This document shows, in pieces, positions 1-9,722 of a DNA stretch of 42,679 nt. The number at the start of each line of letters is the position of its first letter. Within the stretch, counting starts at the first letter, position 1. The position numbers and the translations under genes are program-made. The stretch spans positions 1-42,679 of the forward strand of contig JAHBSH010000012.1 in NCBI GenBank assembly GCA_019639215.1, written 5' to 3'. The notes under the pieces are model-generated. The model had not been told where the DNA came from, did no database searches, and was given only the letters and a program-made list of their open reading frames with translations. This stretch comes from Acidobacteriota bacterium. GTDB taxonomy: Bacteria > Acidobacteriota > Blastocatellia > Pyrinomonadales > Pyrinomonadaceae.

Positions 1-573
1 AAGACGACCCGCAGGATGATTGGCTGCAAAATCTTCAGCGGTCAGTCCTTTTGCTTCCATTACGGTCATCGCTATCGCATCGCCGATACTCAACGCAACC
101 GTCGTAGAGGTCGTCGGGGCGAGATTTAGCGGACAAGCCTCTTTATCTACTGAAGCGTCAAGAACAACGTCAGAATGTCGTGCAAGGGTTGAGTCTAAAT
201 TGCCAACGATGGAAATTATCGGCACTTGCCTATTTTTCAATGCCGGGAGCATTGCAACAAGTTCTTCAGTCTCTCCGGAATTGCTCAAGGCAATGACGAC
301 ATCGCCATTCGTCACAACACCGAGGCTTCCGTGCATCGCATCCGAAGGATGCACATAGACCGCTACCGTCCCGGTCGAGGTCATCGTCTGAGCGATCTTT
401 TGGGCTATAACGCCCGATTTACCTACGCCCATTACTACAACCTTGCTTTTGCAGTCAGCTATCAGCATCACTGCACCGTTTGCCGCGTCACGATCAAGGT
501 TGTCAGCCGCCCGCTCAACCGCTGATGCCTCAAGACGCAATAGATCTTCGACCTTTAAAAAATGCTCTGTCAC
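1..573 (-). CDS. kdsD: Arabinose-5-phosphate isomerase (KdsD/KpsF family), C-terminus outside window
   Basis: The protein interconverts ribulose-5-phosphate and arabinose-5-phosphate, the first step towards Kdo for lipopolysaccharide; it is cytosolic. I translated 191 codons on the minus strand. The SIS sugar-isomerase domain shows the family motifs GVGKSG, HGSLG, SNSGET, NLAPTTSTT and, at the window edge, NHPAGRL. The family is about 320 residues (SIS plus two CBS domains), so the CBS half lies beyond base 1. The start is taken as GTG at 573, with GGGGAAA about ten bases upstream; an in-frame TTG at 591 is an alternative. The truncation is caused by the window, not by mutation. Its presence supports an LPS-bearing, Gram-negative cell. 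The family call is secure; kdsD versus the paralogues kpsF/gutQ cannot be decided here. Confidence 0.9.
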   Translation of the reverse strand, partial: MTEHFLKVEDLLRLEASAVERAADNLDRDAANGAVMLIADCKSKVVVMGVGKSGVIAQKIAQTMTSTGTVAVYVHPSDAMHGSLGVVTNGDVVIALSNSGETEELVAMLPALKNRQVPIISIVGNLDSTLARHSDVVLDASVDKEACPLNLAPTTSTTVALSIGDAIAMTVMEAKGLTAEDFAANHPAGRL

Positions 574-714
574 GAAATGAAGTTTCCCCAAAAATAATGA
601 TTTTATCAAGCAGAGATCAATGTTACCGTATTTAAGATATTCTAATGCAAATATCACTTTTGTCAGCGTCACTTACCTGATCTTTCGATCTAATATTAGG
701 AGGCTTGTAAAAAA

Positions 715-1242
715 ATGAGCTCAACATTCACTCTTTATGTAAAGCAAAAGGGTGGTTCTCTTGATTCAGCCCAAAAGGCCGTAACACTCTTAAAAACATA
801 TCTTCCATCCATTATCGCTAAAGCCAGTTCGTTTTCCTCAGCAGATGCGGTCCTTGTTGATGAGAACGCTTCACCAACATTGCTTGAGACGGATGTCATC
901 GTTTACATCGTCAGAAACACCGCAAAAAGTATCATCGTTAAAAAGGGCGGCAGTATTGCAATGGCTGAATCGAACGGGAACATTCTCGGTCTCACAGATC
1001 TCAACCTAAAGATATGTGAGGTCTATTATGACAGGATCTACGACGGCAGTGCGAAGGAGCTTTCAGGAGCCTGCTATCACGAGGCCGCACACATACTTTC
1101 CAACCTCGATAATTCCCTGCACAAGGGTCAGAACGGATTTCTTAAGGATGCTCCTGACTATTACGGAACGCCAACTGAAGAAAATACGGATTTCATGGCT
1201 AAACATCTGGGCCGGAAGATCAAGATGGACTCATCGCTTTAA
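715..1242 (+). CDS. Small cytosolic HExxH putative zinc metallopeptidase
   Basis: I do not recognise this 175-residue protein by name. It has no signal peptide or membrane segment. Residues 122-126 are HEAAH, the zincin zinc-binding helix. About 35 residues later comes a helix-like stretch EENTDFMAKHLG, whose Glu and Asp could act as the third ligand and its stabiliser, as in gluzincins of the ImmA/IrrE type. A metzincin reading is also possible, because an Asp lies at position 11 of the motif (HEAAHILSNLD), but the usual Gly is Ser. The N-terminal 115 residues match nothing I know. The start at ATG 715 is well supported by AGGAGG at 698-703. It is monocistronic, divergent from kdsD and closed by the hairpin at 1279-1309. 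Zinc peptidase activity is inference from the motif. Confidence 0.6.
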   Translation: MSSTFTLYVKQKGGSLDSAQKAVTLLKTYLPSIIAKASSFSSADAVLVDENASPTLLETDVIVYIVRNTAKSIIVKKGGSIAMAESNGNILGLTDLNLKICEVYYDRIYDGSAKELSGACYHEAAHILSNLDNSLHKGQNGFLKDAPDYYGTPTEENTDFMAKHLGRKIKMDSSL

Positions 1243-1278
1243 GTCGCTTGAGACAACAGTAAAATAAAATCAAAAAAC

Positions 1279-1320
1279 GGGATAAGAAGAACCTGTGTTT
1301 TCTTATCCCATTATTTTTAT
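1279..1320. terminator. Bidirectional intrinsic terminator
   Basis: A perfect 10-bp stem (1279-1288 with 1300-1309, GGGATAAGAA arm) is flanked by an A-rich left side and a T-rich right side. It can therefore end both the HExxH gene (plus) and the macroglobulin gene (minus), which converge on it. Confidence 0.85.
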
Positions 1321-1332
1321 TACTAAAAGCAA

Positions 1333-4300
1333 CTATTCCACGTTCACGAAGTCAGTTCCGGTTCTGCCAAAGGTTTCCGGAGCGTACATCTCTTCAGCCT
1401 TTGCGGGCGGAGCAATGAATTGTCCCGGCGTTGTGGCTCTGGCAACGTAGGTGAAGTTATAAACGCCTTCCCACAGCAGCGACGAGAATGCCTCAGCCCT
1501 TTCGTCACGGAAATTCTGATGTTCGAACCAGTTGGCTCTCCACCACCAGCCGCCAAACGAACGGCTGCTAAAGGTAGTGACGCTTGTGTTGCCGCCGCCT
1601 GTGTCCGCAGGTATCGCTTCCGTTACAGCGAGTCCGGGATTGAGTATTTCCAATCCGGCAGGCAGATTATCGACCAACGCCACATGATAGCGCCGTGCCT
1701 GTGCAACCATCGTCAGCCTTACGCGAACACGTGCTCCTGACTTGATCGTCCAACTTCCGTCAGAGTTTTGAACCACATCCGCAGGATCATCGACTGGTTC
1801 ATACTTCCTCAAAACGGTGAAGCCGTAATCAGCCGGATCTAGTTTCAGATTCTTCGGGGCGTATTTCATCCCGATGCGGTAATACAATCTGCCTGCTCCT
1901 TGTTTATCAAGGATCAGATTCGATGTTCCGCCTTGCTCGACAAGATATGACATCGGTATGTTCAGCACATTCGAATCGACCGAACGGCCTTTGAAAGCCT
2001 GCTCGCCTGCGTACGTGCTGCCAAGCCAGACCTTCGTCATAAAATCAGGAGTGACACTCTCAAACGCGTTGAAGTATTTGTCCATCGCCAGCAGAATGAA
2101 CACGTTTTCCTGTGTCGATCCCCAATGTCCTTTCTTACGATGAGCAAGCAAACCGCGAACGAGTTTTGGAATGAGATCGTTCTTCTGATCCGCTTTTATC
2201 AACGCCTCAAGCAGTACACCATCAGCTCTGCGGTTCGACGCCATTATCAGCCAACCACCGTCTGCGTAATTGGTAACGAAGTTTGCGGTTGATGCTGTTT
2301 CGGTAGTTCTATTCATCAGGAAACGAACAATGGCATCAACCTCGGCAGCCGAACCTTTGTCATTAGCAAGAACTGACAACACCCATCCCAACGCCTCAAA
2401 AGGCATCTTCTCGATGGTAGCCTCGGCAAGCAGCTTCTTAGCTTTGGCCACGTCCTTATCACCCATCATGTCGCGGATATAGAGAGCATAGGCAGAGATC
2501 GTCCACCGAACCTGCGGCGATGAAACGTACCATTCGCCGTTAAAATGCTTTTCGACATCTTTCAGAAAAGGCTTTGTCCGATTGAGCATTTCATCAGGCA
2601 CTTTATAGCCCTTTGCTTTAGCAAGAGCAAGAGCGTGTGCCACGTGAACCGTCAGGAACGGATATTCGTAGCGTTCGCGATCGCGTTTCCACAAGCCGAA
2701 ACTGCCGTCGCTGCGCTGCCGCGACTGAAGCACCTGAATATCACGTTCAAACTGTGCAGCTATTGCTTCTGCCGAGGGCATATCCTTGGCCTTGAATGCA
2801 CTGAGAACATCTCTCAAGGCCGCTGTTGAGATCATCCTTGATGAGATCTGTTCTGAACACGCATAAGGATAGCTCGCCAGATAGATGTAGGCATCCGTCA
2901 ATTCCTGAAGCTGTGTGGAACTGGTTGTGACCTCAAGCCCGCCAAACTGCGGATAAACATCTCCCGGCGTCTGGACAGGCTGAAATATCGCACCGTTCTT
3001 GTCCGTCGTTCCGTACGTCGCAAACGCTTCCGTCGTCGCAGGTGTCCAGACAGGCAGTGATATTTCGGCCGCATCGGTGTTTCGGCCCGAGCTTACAGCA
3101 AACTGGAATCGTGCGGTACCTGCCTTTATTGTCGATGCGGGAAACCGCACTTCTTCACGAGAATTGGCTTTTACAAGAATGCGCTTGCCGGAGGCAGAAA
3201 CACGACCGGTAGGGAGTGTGTCTCCGTTTGTCGGAACCGAAGAAACACCCTCGCTACCGCTCAGGTTTCCGCCTGTGGTTCCTGACAGGTTAGCGTTGGT
3301 CGCACGCACGGCCACATCCACTGTCATATCCTGATCGGTCTGATTTTGGATAACAACGGGCAGTTCGATCTTGTCACCAAAATTCATGAATCTCGGCGCC
3401 GAAGGCCGTACCATGAGCGGTTTTCGAGCGGTGATGTTCGATTCGGTCTTGCCAAATCGTTTTCCGGCATCGACTGAGACCGCAGTTATACGATACCGCG
3501 TAAGATTATCCGGTAGCTTAACGTCAACGGTCACACGCCCGTTCGAATCTGTCTTAACAGCAGGGGCAAACACAGCAAGTGCGTCAAAGTTCTCACGCAA
3601 TTGTATCGGCTGATCAGGTGAATCTCCGCCGCCCGGAGCCATCTTCGCGACAGAACGTCCGACCATTGGCAATGCTGAGATTTGTCTCGCCGACACACTG
3701 TCAGCAACACTCATCTCTGCCATCGGAGCAGGCGGCGGTGGAGGCGGCGTTGGCTGCGGTATGGAGCCATCCGAGACATCAGCAGGATTTCCAAGCAAAA
3801 TATCTTTTCTCAAATGATGATCTGTCGTTCCGCCGGAGCGATGTGTATAGAAAACAGATGTCGGGTCAGAAATGCTGTAACCGGTCAGGCTGAGCACACT
3901 TTCATCAACGACAACAACGGCAACTTCGCTGTTGGCCACAGGCTCACCATTTTTGTCCTTTACGACCACATCGATCTTTGTCTCGCCGCCGGGAGCAAGC
4001 GTTTTGGCCTGCGGTTCAGCGGTGACGGTCAGTTTTCTTGAATCGGTTGAGATCGGAAGACTTATGTTTCCGCTCGCAAAGGCAGGACGCGGAGCCAGTT
4101 TTTCTTCAACCTCACCCTTGTCATTTACTCTCGGAGCCGTGCCGACCAGATCAACCTGAGCGTAGATATTCGGCAGATATTTTTCTTCGATAGGGATCTT
4201 TAGCGTCACCGAAGAATCCTTTATTGTGAACCGCTCGGTTTTAACGATTCCCTCGCGGCGAAGCGTCAATATACCTTCGGCAGGAGCAAACGGAGCGATC

Positions 4301-7300
4301 ACAAGTATCTCTGCCACATCGCCCGGAGCATAATCTTTTTGGCTCGGTATGATCTGAACTTCTTCTTGTTCAACATTGCGGTTAGGCGGTGTCTTGCCGC
4401 CCGGAACCCAAACCGTGAACTCGCTTTCGTTGAACCGTTCGCGGTCATCCATCACAAGAGCAGATACCGAATATCTGCCGCCGTTCTTAGCCGTAAAATC
4501 ACAGCTTACGCCTTTGTCAGCAGACTTGATCGAGCATAATTGTTCGTCAATGACGACCTCTTTCCACGCTCCCGCTTCAAAACGCCAGTCCTTGAGGACG
4601 GCTTTGACCTCGACATCACGTCCAGCCACCAAATTGCCGTCAAGGTCAGAGACGATCGAATCGACCGTAAATTTCTGCCCTTTTTGGACAAATGTTCTTT
4701 GGGTCTTTATACCGACATAGAGATCAGCCGGATGAACGAGCATTGTCGTTCTTCCTGACCATGTCTGTCGGTTCACATCCTGTACCGAAGCGGACGCGTT
4801 TATCGTGTAAGGGCGCGGCGGATTTACCGATTCAAAATCAACGTTAAGGCGATGAATTCCGCTAGCGTCGGTCACCCCCTTAAAGGTCTGTGTTGTACCG
4901 CCGGCACCGGGACGGCCAATGCCGCCATAATCAAAAGTCCGCCACCACGGAACCCACGTTCCAAACGTATAATCGCCCCTGTTTGGTGGCGTGTAACTTG
5001 TCGGGGTCGCCGTCACGGTCCAGTTTGCTTCAGCGTTTGCCAAGCCCCCGCCCGCATAGTATTTCGCTTCTACCGAAAGATCAGCCTGTCCGCCTACAAA
5101 ATGCGGGCCTTCACTATCCACCTTCGCGGTCACCTCAAATTCAGGACGGCGAAATTCCTGTATCTGGAACTGATGCGAATACGTCTCTCCGGAAAGATTT
5201 GAATTTGTGGACAACGAAACGCTTGCATAACCCAGATTGACGTTGTCAGGCAGTTTGAATTTCAGATCGAACGCGCCGAATGCATTAAGCTGACCGGTTC
5301 CTTTTGCTATTTCATTGTTTCTTGGGTCACGTACTGACCATGTAAGGCCGCTCGCATTGTCGCCAAGCCCTTCGATATCACCAAGTTTTCCGCCTCTAAG
5401 TACGCGGACGTATCCTTTGACCGATACTTCCTCATTGGGCTTATACATCTTCCGATCATCAAAAACGAACCAGCGGAGCATATCCGGCTGTGATTTTTGA
5501 TACCACGAACCGCTGTTCTGCCAGTAATATTCAGAGTTTTCCGGCAGGAATGCCACATCGTTCCCTTTTCGGGCGATGAGTAGATTCTGTCCCTTCGTTG
5601 AATGCTGGTCAGGAAGCCTCAGCCGCAGAACACCATTCTCGCCGGTATTCTTAGTTTGTGCTGTTCCGACCGTCTCAATTTCCAACGCCGAACCGTCTGC
5701 ATCTACTGAACTGACATCCGTTGGATCAGCTACTCCCCAACTCCAGACCCAATTCCACAATGAACCAAAGACCGTTCCCTGTTCCTCAGTTCCTGAGTTT
5801 TCAGCCATGTCGGTTCCGCTAACTGCGGTCCCGTCATTTGGATAGATCGAGAGTTCAACACCCGAGATCGGCTTTCCTGTCGCAAGCTCTGTCGCAAAAC
5901 CGACCAATTCTTCGCTGTCAACAAATGCATCCAGGCCGATCTTTGTTGATTGGATCCACTTTAGGATCCTTGTCCGGTCATATTTGTCGCGTTTGACGGT
6001 CGGTTCTATGTCGAGAACGACGTTGCCAAGCCCGTTCCTGAGTGCGGGTGAAAGGTCAATGCGTGTTTCGATCAGATCATCTGAAACAGTTTCGATATTC
6101 ACCAACTTGTTTGAAATAAGCGTTCCCGGCATTTCAGGACGGCGGCCGTCATCATAATTCACATAACGCACATACTCCTGATAAGCATTCCAATTCTGCG
6201 GTTCGACGCGATACATCTTTACGCGAACGGTGCGATGATTTGTCGTGTAAATTGAATAAACGGGCTTTGCCGTCGGGTCGAGAACGGTCATAAAACCGCC
6301 CTGTGAATACATTGTCATCGGAGCAGAACCGGTTTTGATGGTCGCAGTCGCAGGCTTGCCCATGGTCTGGCCAAATATGTCCTCTAGCGCTCCGTCAACG
6401 GTTATCTTGTAAGTGGTTTTTCCTTTCTTAACGCCCTGAATGTAGATAAAACCGCTTCCCGCCGGATAAATGTTAAGTCCCTCCACCGCTGGTTCGATCT
6501 TCACCATTTCCTTGGTAAATTTTGCGCCTTTTATTGGATTGGTGAATCTAAGCACCCAATTCTCGAAAGGTGAGCATTGATTGTTTCCCTGCCAACCACA
6601 AGTAGCCTCGACAAAGCGCATATCACCGTAAGTGTTGAACGAATAGGTCTGTGCTTCGTTTGTGGTCAGCGGCCCTTCGGCAGACGGAGTTCCTTTCTCT
6701 ATCGTTACCGAAATAATAGACGATCCCGGCAATGCATTGTCCGGCGTTCCATCGTTATTAACCGCACGAAAGGCCAGCCACCGTCCCGGCTGGGCCTGCT
6801 TTGCATAATGTTGGATGCTCTGATCACTGCTGATCTCTTCCTGCGTAGCAAGACGGATCGGAAGCTTTCCGCCGGCACCTCTGACCGCAATTGTTTTCAA
6901 TACAGCTTCAGGATTGATCGCCTGATCGAAGGCAATGAACATCAGGGCTTCACGTGTGGTGATTTGGCCTGATGAGGGAAACATCTGGATCGCCTTGGGT
7001 GGCGGCGTTGTAAATTTCCATGTGAAATCCTTTTGTAAGACCGTGCCTACCGCTGATTTGGTTCCCGCCGGTATCAGAGCAGTGAATTCTGTGGCCATTG
7101 GAAACCGCTTGTCGGTATCGAACATCAGCGTTTGCGTTCCCAGCCATCTCCATCTGCCTTCGACCTGCGGTGAAAGCTGAACCGGAGCATATCTGGCAGC
7201 TTCTTCCTGTGATGTCACAGCGACCATCGGATGAGAAAATGTGACGTTCAGATCCGGAGCAAGCGGAATTGCTCCTTCCGGTGAAAAGCGGATGACCTCC

Positions 7301-7704
7301 AACGATCCTTTTGTATCCCGTCCTTGCGAAGGCGGTGTCAGGTCGCCATCGGCAGGAAATTTTACAGGTATCTTTTCACCTGTTTTTGGTGCCGGAAGTG
7401 TCCCCAGACGCTTAGCAAATTCTGATTCGTCGCTTGGATCGGACTTTATTGCCGGTAAGCGCTGGAGCAATGCTCCTGTGTTGTTCGGATCCAACCCTTC
7501 CGACGCCGCAGGCTGCTGAACCTCGCGGGCCTCTTGTGTTTCGGAGCCTTCGCTTAAGCTAAACTTCAATCCGATCTCTGTATCACTCATCTTTGAATCA
7601 CGGGCTTTGCCGATCACCTGAGCCCTGGCGTCAATCACGAACGGAGCGAACATCGACCAAAATATGGCCGTTGCAACTATTCCCGACACGATCTGTTTCA
7701 TCAT
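1333..7704 (-). CDS. Secreted bacterial alpha-2-macroglobulin family protein
   Basis: This is a 2123-residue envelope protein of the alpha-2-macroglobulin family, whose members trap proteases through a thioester. The first about 28 residues form a signal peptide ending ARA-Q. There is no lipobox Cys, unlike the lipoprotein A2M of E. coli (about 1650 residues). Ig-like/macroglobulin domains fill roughly residues 120-1250. A Pro-rich stretch near 1290 (PQPTPPPPPPAP) may be the bait region. The DNLTRYRITAV signature of the A2M core follows. The thioester Cys is seen as CSEQ, with Cys at about residue 1616 (codon 2857-2859), at the start of an alpha/alpha barrel domain. The start is ATG 7704 with GTGGGGA upstream; the next codon is also ATG. 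No pbpC neighbour is present, although bacterial A2M is often paired with it. It is divergent from pspA. Family assignment is confident; protease trapping is inferred. Confidence 0.93.
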   Translation of the reverse strand: MMKQIVSGIVATAIFWSMFAPFVIDARAQVIGKARDSKMSDTEIGLKFSLSEGSETQEAREVQQPAASEGLDPNNTGALLQRLPAIKSDPSDESEFAKRLGTLPAPKTGEKIPVKFPADGDLTPPSQGRDTKGSLEVIRFSPEGAIPLAPDLNVTFSHPMVAVTSQEEAARYAPVQLSPQVEGRWRWLGTQTLMFDTDKRFPMATEFTALIPAGTKSAVGTVLQKDFTWKFTTPPPKAIQMFPSSGQITTREALMFIAFDQAINPEAVLKTIAVRGAGGKLPIRLATQEEISSDQSIQHYAKQAQPGRWLAFRAVNNDGTPDNALPGSSIISVTIEKGTPSAEGPLTTNEAQTYSFNTYGDMRFVEATCGWQGNNQCSPFENWVLRFTNPIKGAKFTKEMVKIEPAVEGLNIYPAGSGFIYIQGVKKGKTTYKITVDGALEDIFGQTMGKPATATIKTGSAPMTMYSQGGFMTVLDPTAKPVYSIYTTNHRTVRVKMYRVEPQNWNAYQEYVRYVNYDDGRRPEMPGTLISNKLVNIETVSDDLIETRIDLSPALRNGLGNVVLDIEPTVKRDKYDRTRILKWIQSTKIGLDAFVDSEELVGFATELATGKPISGVELSIYPNDGTAVSGTDMAENSGTEEQGTVFGSLWNWVWSWGVADPTDVSSVDADGSALEIETVGTAQTKNTGENGVLRLRLPDQHSTKGQNLLIARKGNDVAFLPENSEYYWQNSGSWYQKSQPDMLRWFVFDDRKMYKPNEEVSVKGYVRVLRGGKLGDIEGLGDNASGLTWSVRDPRNNEIAKGTGQLNAFGAFDLKFKLPDNVNLGYASVSLSTNSNLSGETYSHQFQIQEFRRPEFEVTAKVDSEGPHFVGGQADLSVEAKYYAGGGLANAEANWTVTATPTSYTPPNRGDYTFGTWVPWWRTFDYGGIGRPGAGGTTQTFKGVTDASGIHRLNVDFESVNPPRPYTINASASVQDVNRQTWSGRTTMLVHPADLYVGIKTQRTFVQKGQKFTVDSIVSDLDGNLVAGRDVEVKAVLKDWRFEAGAWKEVVIDEQLCSIKSADKGVSCDFTAKNGGRYSVSALVMDDRERFNESEFTVWVPGGKTPPNRNVEQEEVQIIPSQKDYAPGDVAEILVIAPFAPAEGILTLRREGIVKTERFTIKDSSVTLKIPIEEKYLPNIYAQVDLVGTAPRVNDKGEVEEKLAPRPAFASGNISLPISTDSRKLTVTAEPQAKTLAPGGETKIDVVVKDKNGEPVANSEVAVVVVDESVLSLTGYSISDPTSVFYTHRSGGTTDHHLRKDILLGNPADVSDGSIPQPTPPPPPPAPMAEMSVADSVSARQISALPMVGRSVAKMAPGGGDSPDQPIQLRENFDALAVFAPAVKTDSNGRVTVDVKLPDNLTRYRITAVSVDAGKRFGKTESNITARKPLMVRPSAPRFMNFGDKIELPVVIQNQTDQDMTVDVAVRATNANLSGTTGGNLSGSEGVSSVPTNGDTLPTGRVSASGKRILVKANSREEVRFPASTIKAGTARFQFAVSSGRNTDAAEISLPVWTPATTEAFATYGTTDKNGAIFQPVQTPGDVYPQFGGLEVTTSSTQLQELTDAYIYLASYPYACSEQISSRMISTAALRDVLSAFKAKDMPSAEAIAAQFERDIQVLQSRQRSDGSFGLWKRDRERYEYPFLTVHVAHALALAKAKGYKVPDEMLNRTKPFLKDVEKHFNGEWYVSSPQVRWTISAYALYIRDMMGDKDVAKAKKLLAEATIEKMPFEALGWVLSVLANDKGSAAEVDAIVRFLMNRTTETASTANFVTNYADGGWLIMASNRRADGVLLEALIKADQKNDLIPKLVRGLLAHRKKGHWGSTQENVFILLAMDKYFNAFESVTPDFMTKVWLGSTYAGEQAFKGRSVDSNVLNIPMSYLVEQGGTSNLILDKQGAGRLYYRIGMKYAPKNLKLDPADYGFTVLRKYEPVDDPADVVQNSDGSWTIKSGARVRVRLTMVAQARRYHVALVDNLPAGLEILNPGLAVTEAIPADTGGGNTSVTTFSSRSFGGWWWRANWFEHQNFRDERAEAFSSLLWEGVYNFTYVARATTPGQFIAPPAKAEEMYAPETFGRTGTDFVNVE

Positions 7705-8037
7705 TTATCCCCACATTTATACGCTGAAATTTCCTCGGCCCGAACATAATGCGCCTGCGCCCGGATCATTCATATAATCTTATCACGCAGTCAGGAGAGG
7801 GGCGTCGAACCGGCCACATTCGGCCTGCTAACGTTGATTGAACGCGCGACATGGCAAAAACTTGCAAGTAGTTTTATATCTGTCGAAAACTTCGTAAGGA
7901 TTTACGGCGATCAACTAGTCACTTGCAGCTAAATACTGATATACTAACTTCCGGTATTTGCAACTTACCGGCAACTGATGTCGTATCGGTTCTAGCATTA
8001 GTTTTTGGGCCTAAAATTTAGGAGATTACAAAAAAAG
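7705..8037. other. Divergent intergenic region between the A2M gene and pspA
   Basis: These 333 non-coding bases must hold the promoters of both genes. TATACT at 7940-7945 is a possible -10 for pspA, but no convincing -35 sits at the right distance. An enhancer-dependent sigma-54-like site (TGGCA at 7852, TTGCA at 7862) has a spacer one base too short. No RNA gene was seen. Confidence 0.4.
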
Positions 8038-8817
8038 ATGGGATTGTGGGCGAGAATAACCAGAATATTTAGAGCAGGCACCGGAGCGGCACTGGATAAA
8101 ATAGAAAATCCGGAACTTGTATTGCAGCAGACGATCCGAGACATGCGCGACCGCGTCCCGGAACTGAATAATTCAGTGGCACAGGTAATGGCTACCGAAA
8201 GACTGCTTCAGAGAAATCACGAGAACCTTGAGCGGCAGGTCGTTGAGCTTGATTCAAAGATAAAAGCGTCAGTTAAAATGGGGCGTGATGACATTGCGAC
8301 TGCCTATATCGGCCAGCTCCAACAGGCTCAGCTTGACAGAGAACGCACCGGAGCTCAGCTTGAACACGCCTCGCTTGCCTCGAAACAAGCATTGAAAGCA
8401 CGCGATAATTATGTGCTGAATATGAAAAAGCGGAGCGCCGAGGCTATGCAGCTTATCTCCGCGGCCAAACAGGCAAAACTCCAGGAACAGCTTGCCCAGA
8501 CGATGGAGGCCTTCAATATAGGCGACGATGCTTCGACCTTTAATGAAATGCGTGAGAAGATCGACCGCCGCGTTGCCGCCGCTGAGGCCAAGCTCCAGCT
8601 TGGTGCCGCTTCGGTTGACAATCAGATGGCTGATATAGAACGTGAAGCAATGGACATCCAACTGCACGACAAACTGCTTGAATATAAATCACAGATGGGC
8701 TTGCTGGGTGCGGGTTCCGGCAGCGGCACAGGAAAACAGATCGAGGCAGGTGATCCGGCAGCAAATTCTGAGAGTGAAGATGTCCAGCATTTTGACGAGG
8801 CCGAACACAAGGCATAG
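8038..8817 (+). CDS. pspA: PspA/IM30 family membrane-stress protein
   Basis: PspA/Vipp1 proteins are ESCRT-III-like and polymerise on the inner face of the cytoplasmic membrane to protect it under stress. The 259-residue product starts with the family's amphipathic helix (MGLWARITRIFRAG), followed by the conserved ENPELVLQQTIRDM segment. It is then almost entirely coiled coil to about residue 215, with a short Gly/Ser-rich tail. The start is placed at ATG 8038 because AGGAGA lies at 8020-8025; a TTG 33 bases further upstream would read through that ribosome binding site and spoil the helix. It is followed after 53 bases by a membrane coiled-coil gene and faces the macroglobulin gene. No pspF or pspBC homologue is visible, so regulation must differ from that of enterobacteria. 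Confidence 0.9.
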   Translation: MGLWARITRIFRAGTGAALDKIENPELVLQQTIRDMRDRVPELNNSVAQVMATERLLQRNHENLERQVVELDSKIKASVKMGRDDIATAYIGQLQQAQLDRERTGAQLEHASLASKQALKARDNYVLNMKKRSAEAMQLISAAKQAKLQEQLAQTMEAFNIGDDASTFNEMREKIDRRVAAAEAKLQLGAASVDNQMADIEREAMDIQLHDKLLEYKSQMGLLGAGSGSGTGKQIEAGDPAANSESEDVQHFDEAEHKA

Positions 8818-8870
8818 TCTGCGGACATTGTCCTAAAACCTATTGCATAGTTTTTGCATCCAAGATATTT

Positions 8871-9722
8871 ATGGCAGATCTGGCGACTTACCAAAAGTCG
8901 GTCGAAAAATTTCAAACGAGCTATGCTAAACAAGCTCTTGCCGAGCCTCTGAACTTTTGGGGTTTGGCAGGCTTCGCTATCGCTGCGGCATATACGATGA
9001 GCGTCATTCCGCTCCTTGTCGCCATTGTGGCAGAGATCGCCTATCTGCTTATCGTTCCAAATCTGCCTGCATATCGCCAAATAGTTCAGAAACGCGAAAA
9101 GGAGCGGCTCCTTCATCTGAACAAAGCAACACGAGAGAAGCTGATAAAGACCTTTACGCCTCGCGAGCGTGAGGCAGTTGAATATCTACGTTGGTTAAAG
9201 GAAAAAATACAGGATAATTACCGTAAATTTACCGGAGCCAAATCACTTCCATCAAATCTGACAGCACTTGAACAGCGTTGGGAAGATTTCGTTGATCTGC
9301 TCGACGTCTATCGCAGACGCAAACAGCATCTGAAATCGATCAACCGACAGGCGGTTCATAATCAGCTTTCGCAAGCTTTTCGGGCTGCTGAAAGTGCGGA
9401 AGATGATAAAACACGCCGCATCCAGCAAACCAATGTCGAGATATTAAAACGTCGCGTCGCCTCTTTTGACGAGATCGAACGTAGCGTAAAGCTCGTTGAA
9501 GGACAGCTTCAGTCCATCGAAAATTTTTTCAGCTATCTGAATGATGAGATAGTTACGATGTCGGCTCCTGATAAATTCTCTCTGCTCGATTTTGAACAGC
9601 TTTCCGATTCCATCGCAATGACCAAGCAGATGCTCGATCAGACCGCTGATGATGTCGGTGCTCTCGACTCATATAACCGCGAAATGGGCAACTACGAGCT
9701 CCTGACGAGTTCAAATCAGTAG
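8871..9722 (+). CDS. Membrane-hairpin coiled-coil protein downstream of pspA
   Basis: I do not recognise this 283-residue family. Residues about 28-63 make one or two membrane segments with a short turn (YTMSVIP), probably a hairpin. The rest (about 70-283) is strongly charged and predicted helical/coiled coil, for example KREKERLLHLNKATREKL and a later helix rich in Arg and Glu. The tail should lie in the cytosol. It follows pspA on the same strand by 53 bases, and a GGAC/GTCC mini-hairpin lies in the gap, so co-transcription is likely. There is no clear Shine-Dalgarno sequence before ATG 8871. A membrane anchor or partner for PspA filaments is a reasonable inference from position and shape, not from homology. 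Confidence 0.7.
   Translation: MADLATYQKSVEKFQTSYAKQALAEPLNFWGLAGFAIAAAYTMSVIPLLVAIVAEIAYLLIVPNLPAYRQIVQKREKERLLHLNKATREKLIKTFTPREREAVEYLRWLKEKIQDNYRKFTGAKSLPSNLTALEQRWEDFVDLLDVYRRRKQHLKSINRQAVHNQLSQAFRAAESAEDDKTRRIQQTNVEILKRRVASFDEIERSVKLVEGQLQSIENFFSYLNDEIVTMSAPDKFSLLDFEQLSDSIAMTKQMLDQTADDVGALDSYNREMGNYELLTSSNQ

Noticed and set aside
1076-1110. Metzincin reading of the HEAAHILSNLD motif
   Set aside because: The Asp spacing fits, but the conserved Gly is Ser and no convincing Met-turn is seen. The gluzincin-like helix downstream is a better fit.
7852-7866. Sigma-54-like site TGGCA...TTGCA before pspA
   Set aside because: Nine bases separate GG and GC; the strict requirement is ten, and no pspF-like activator gene is present.
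8005-8037. TTG start for pspA giving 11 extra residues
   Set aside because: It would be translated through the AGGAGA ribosome binding site and would displace the conserved amphipathic N-terminus.
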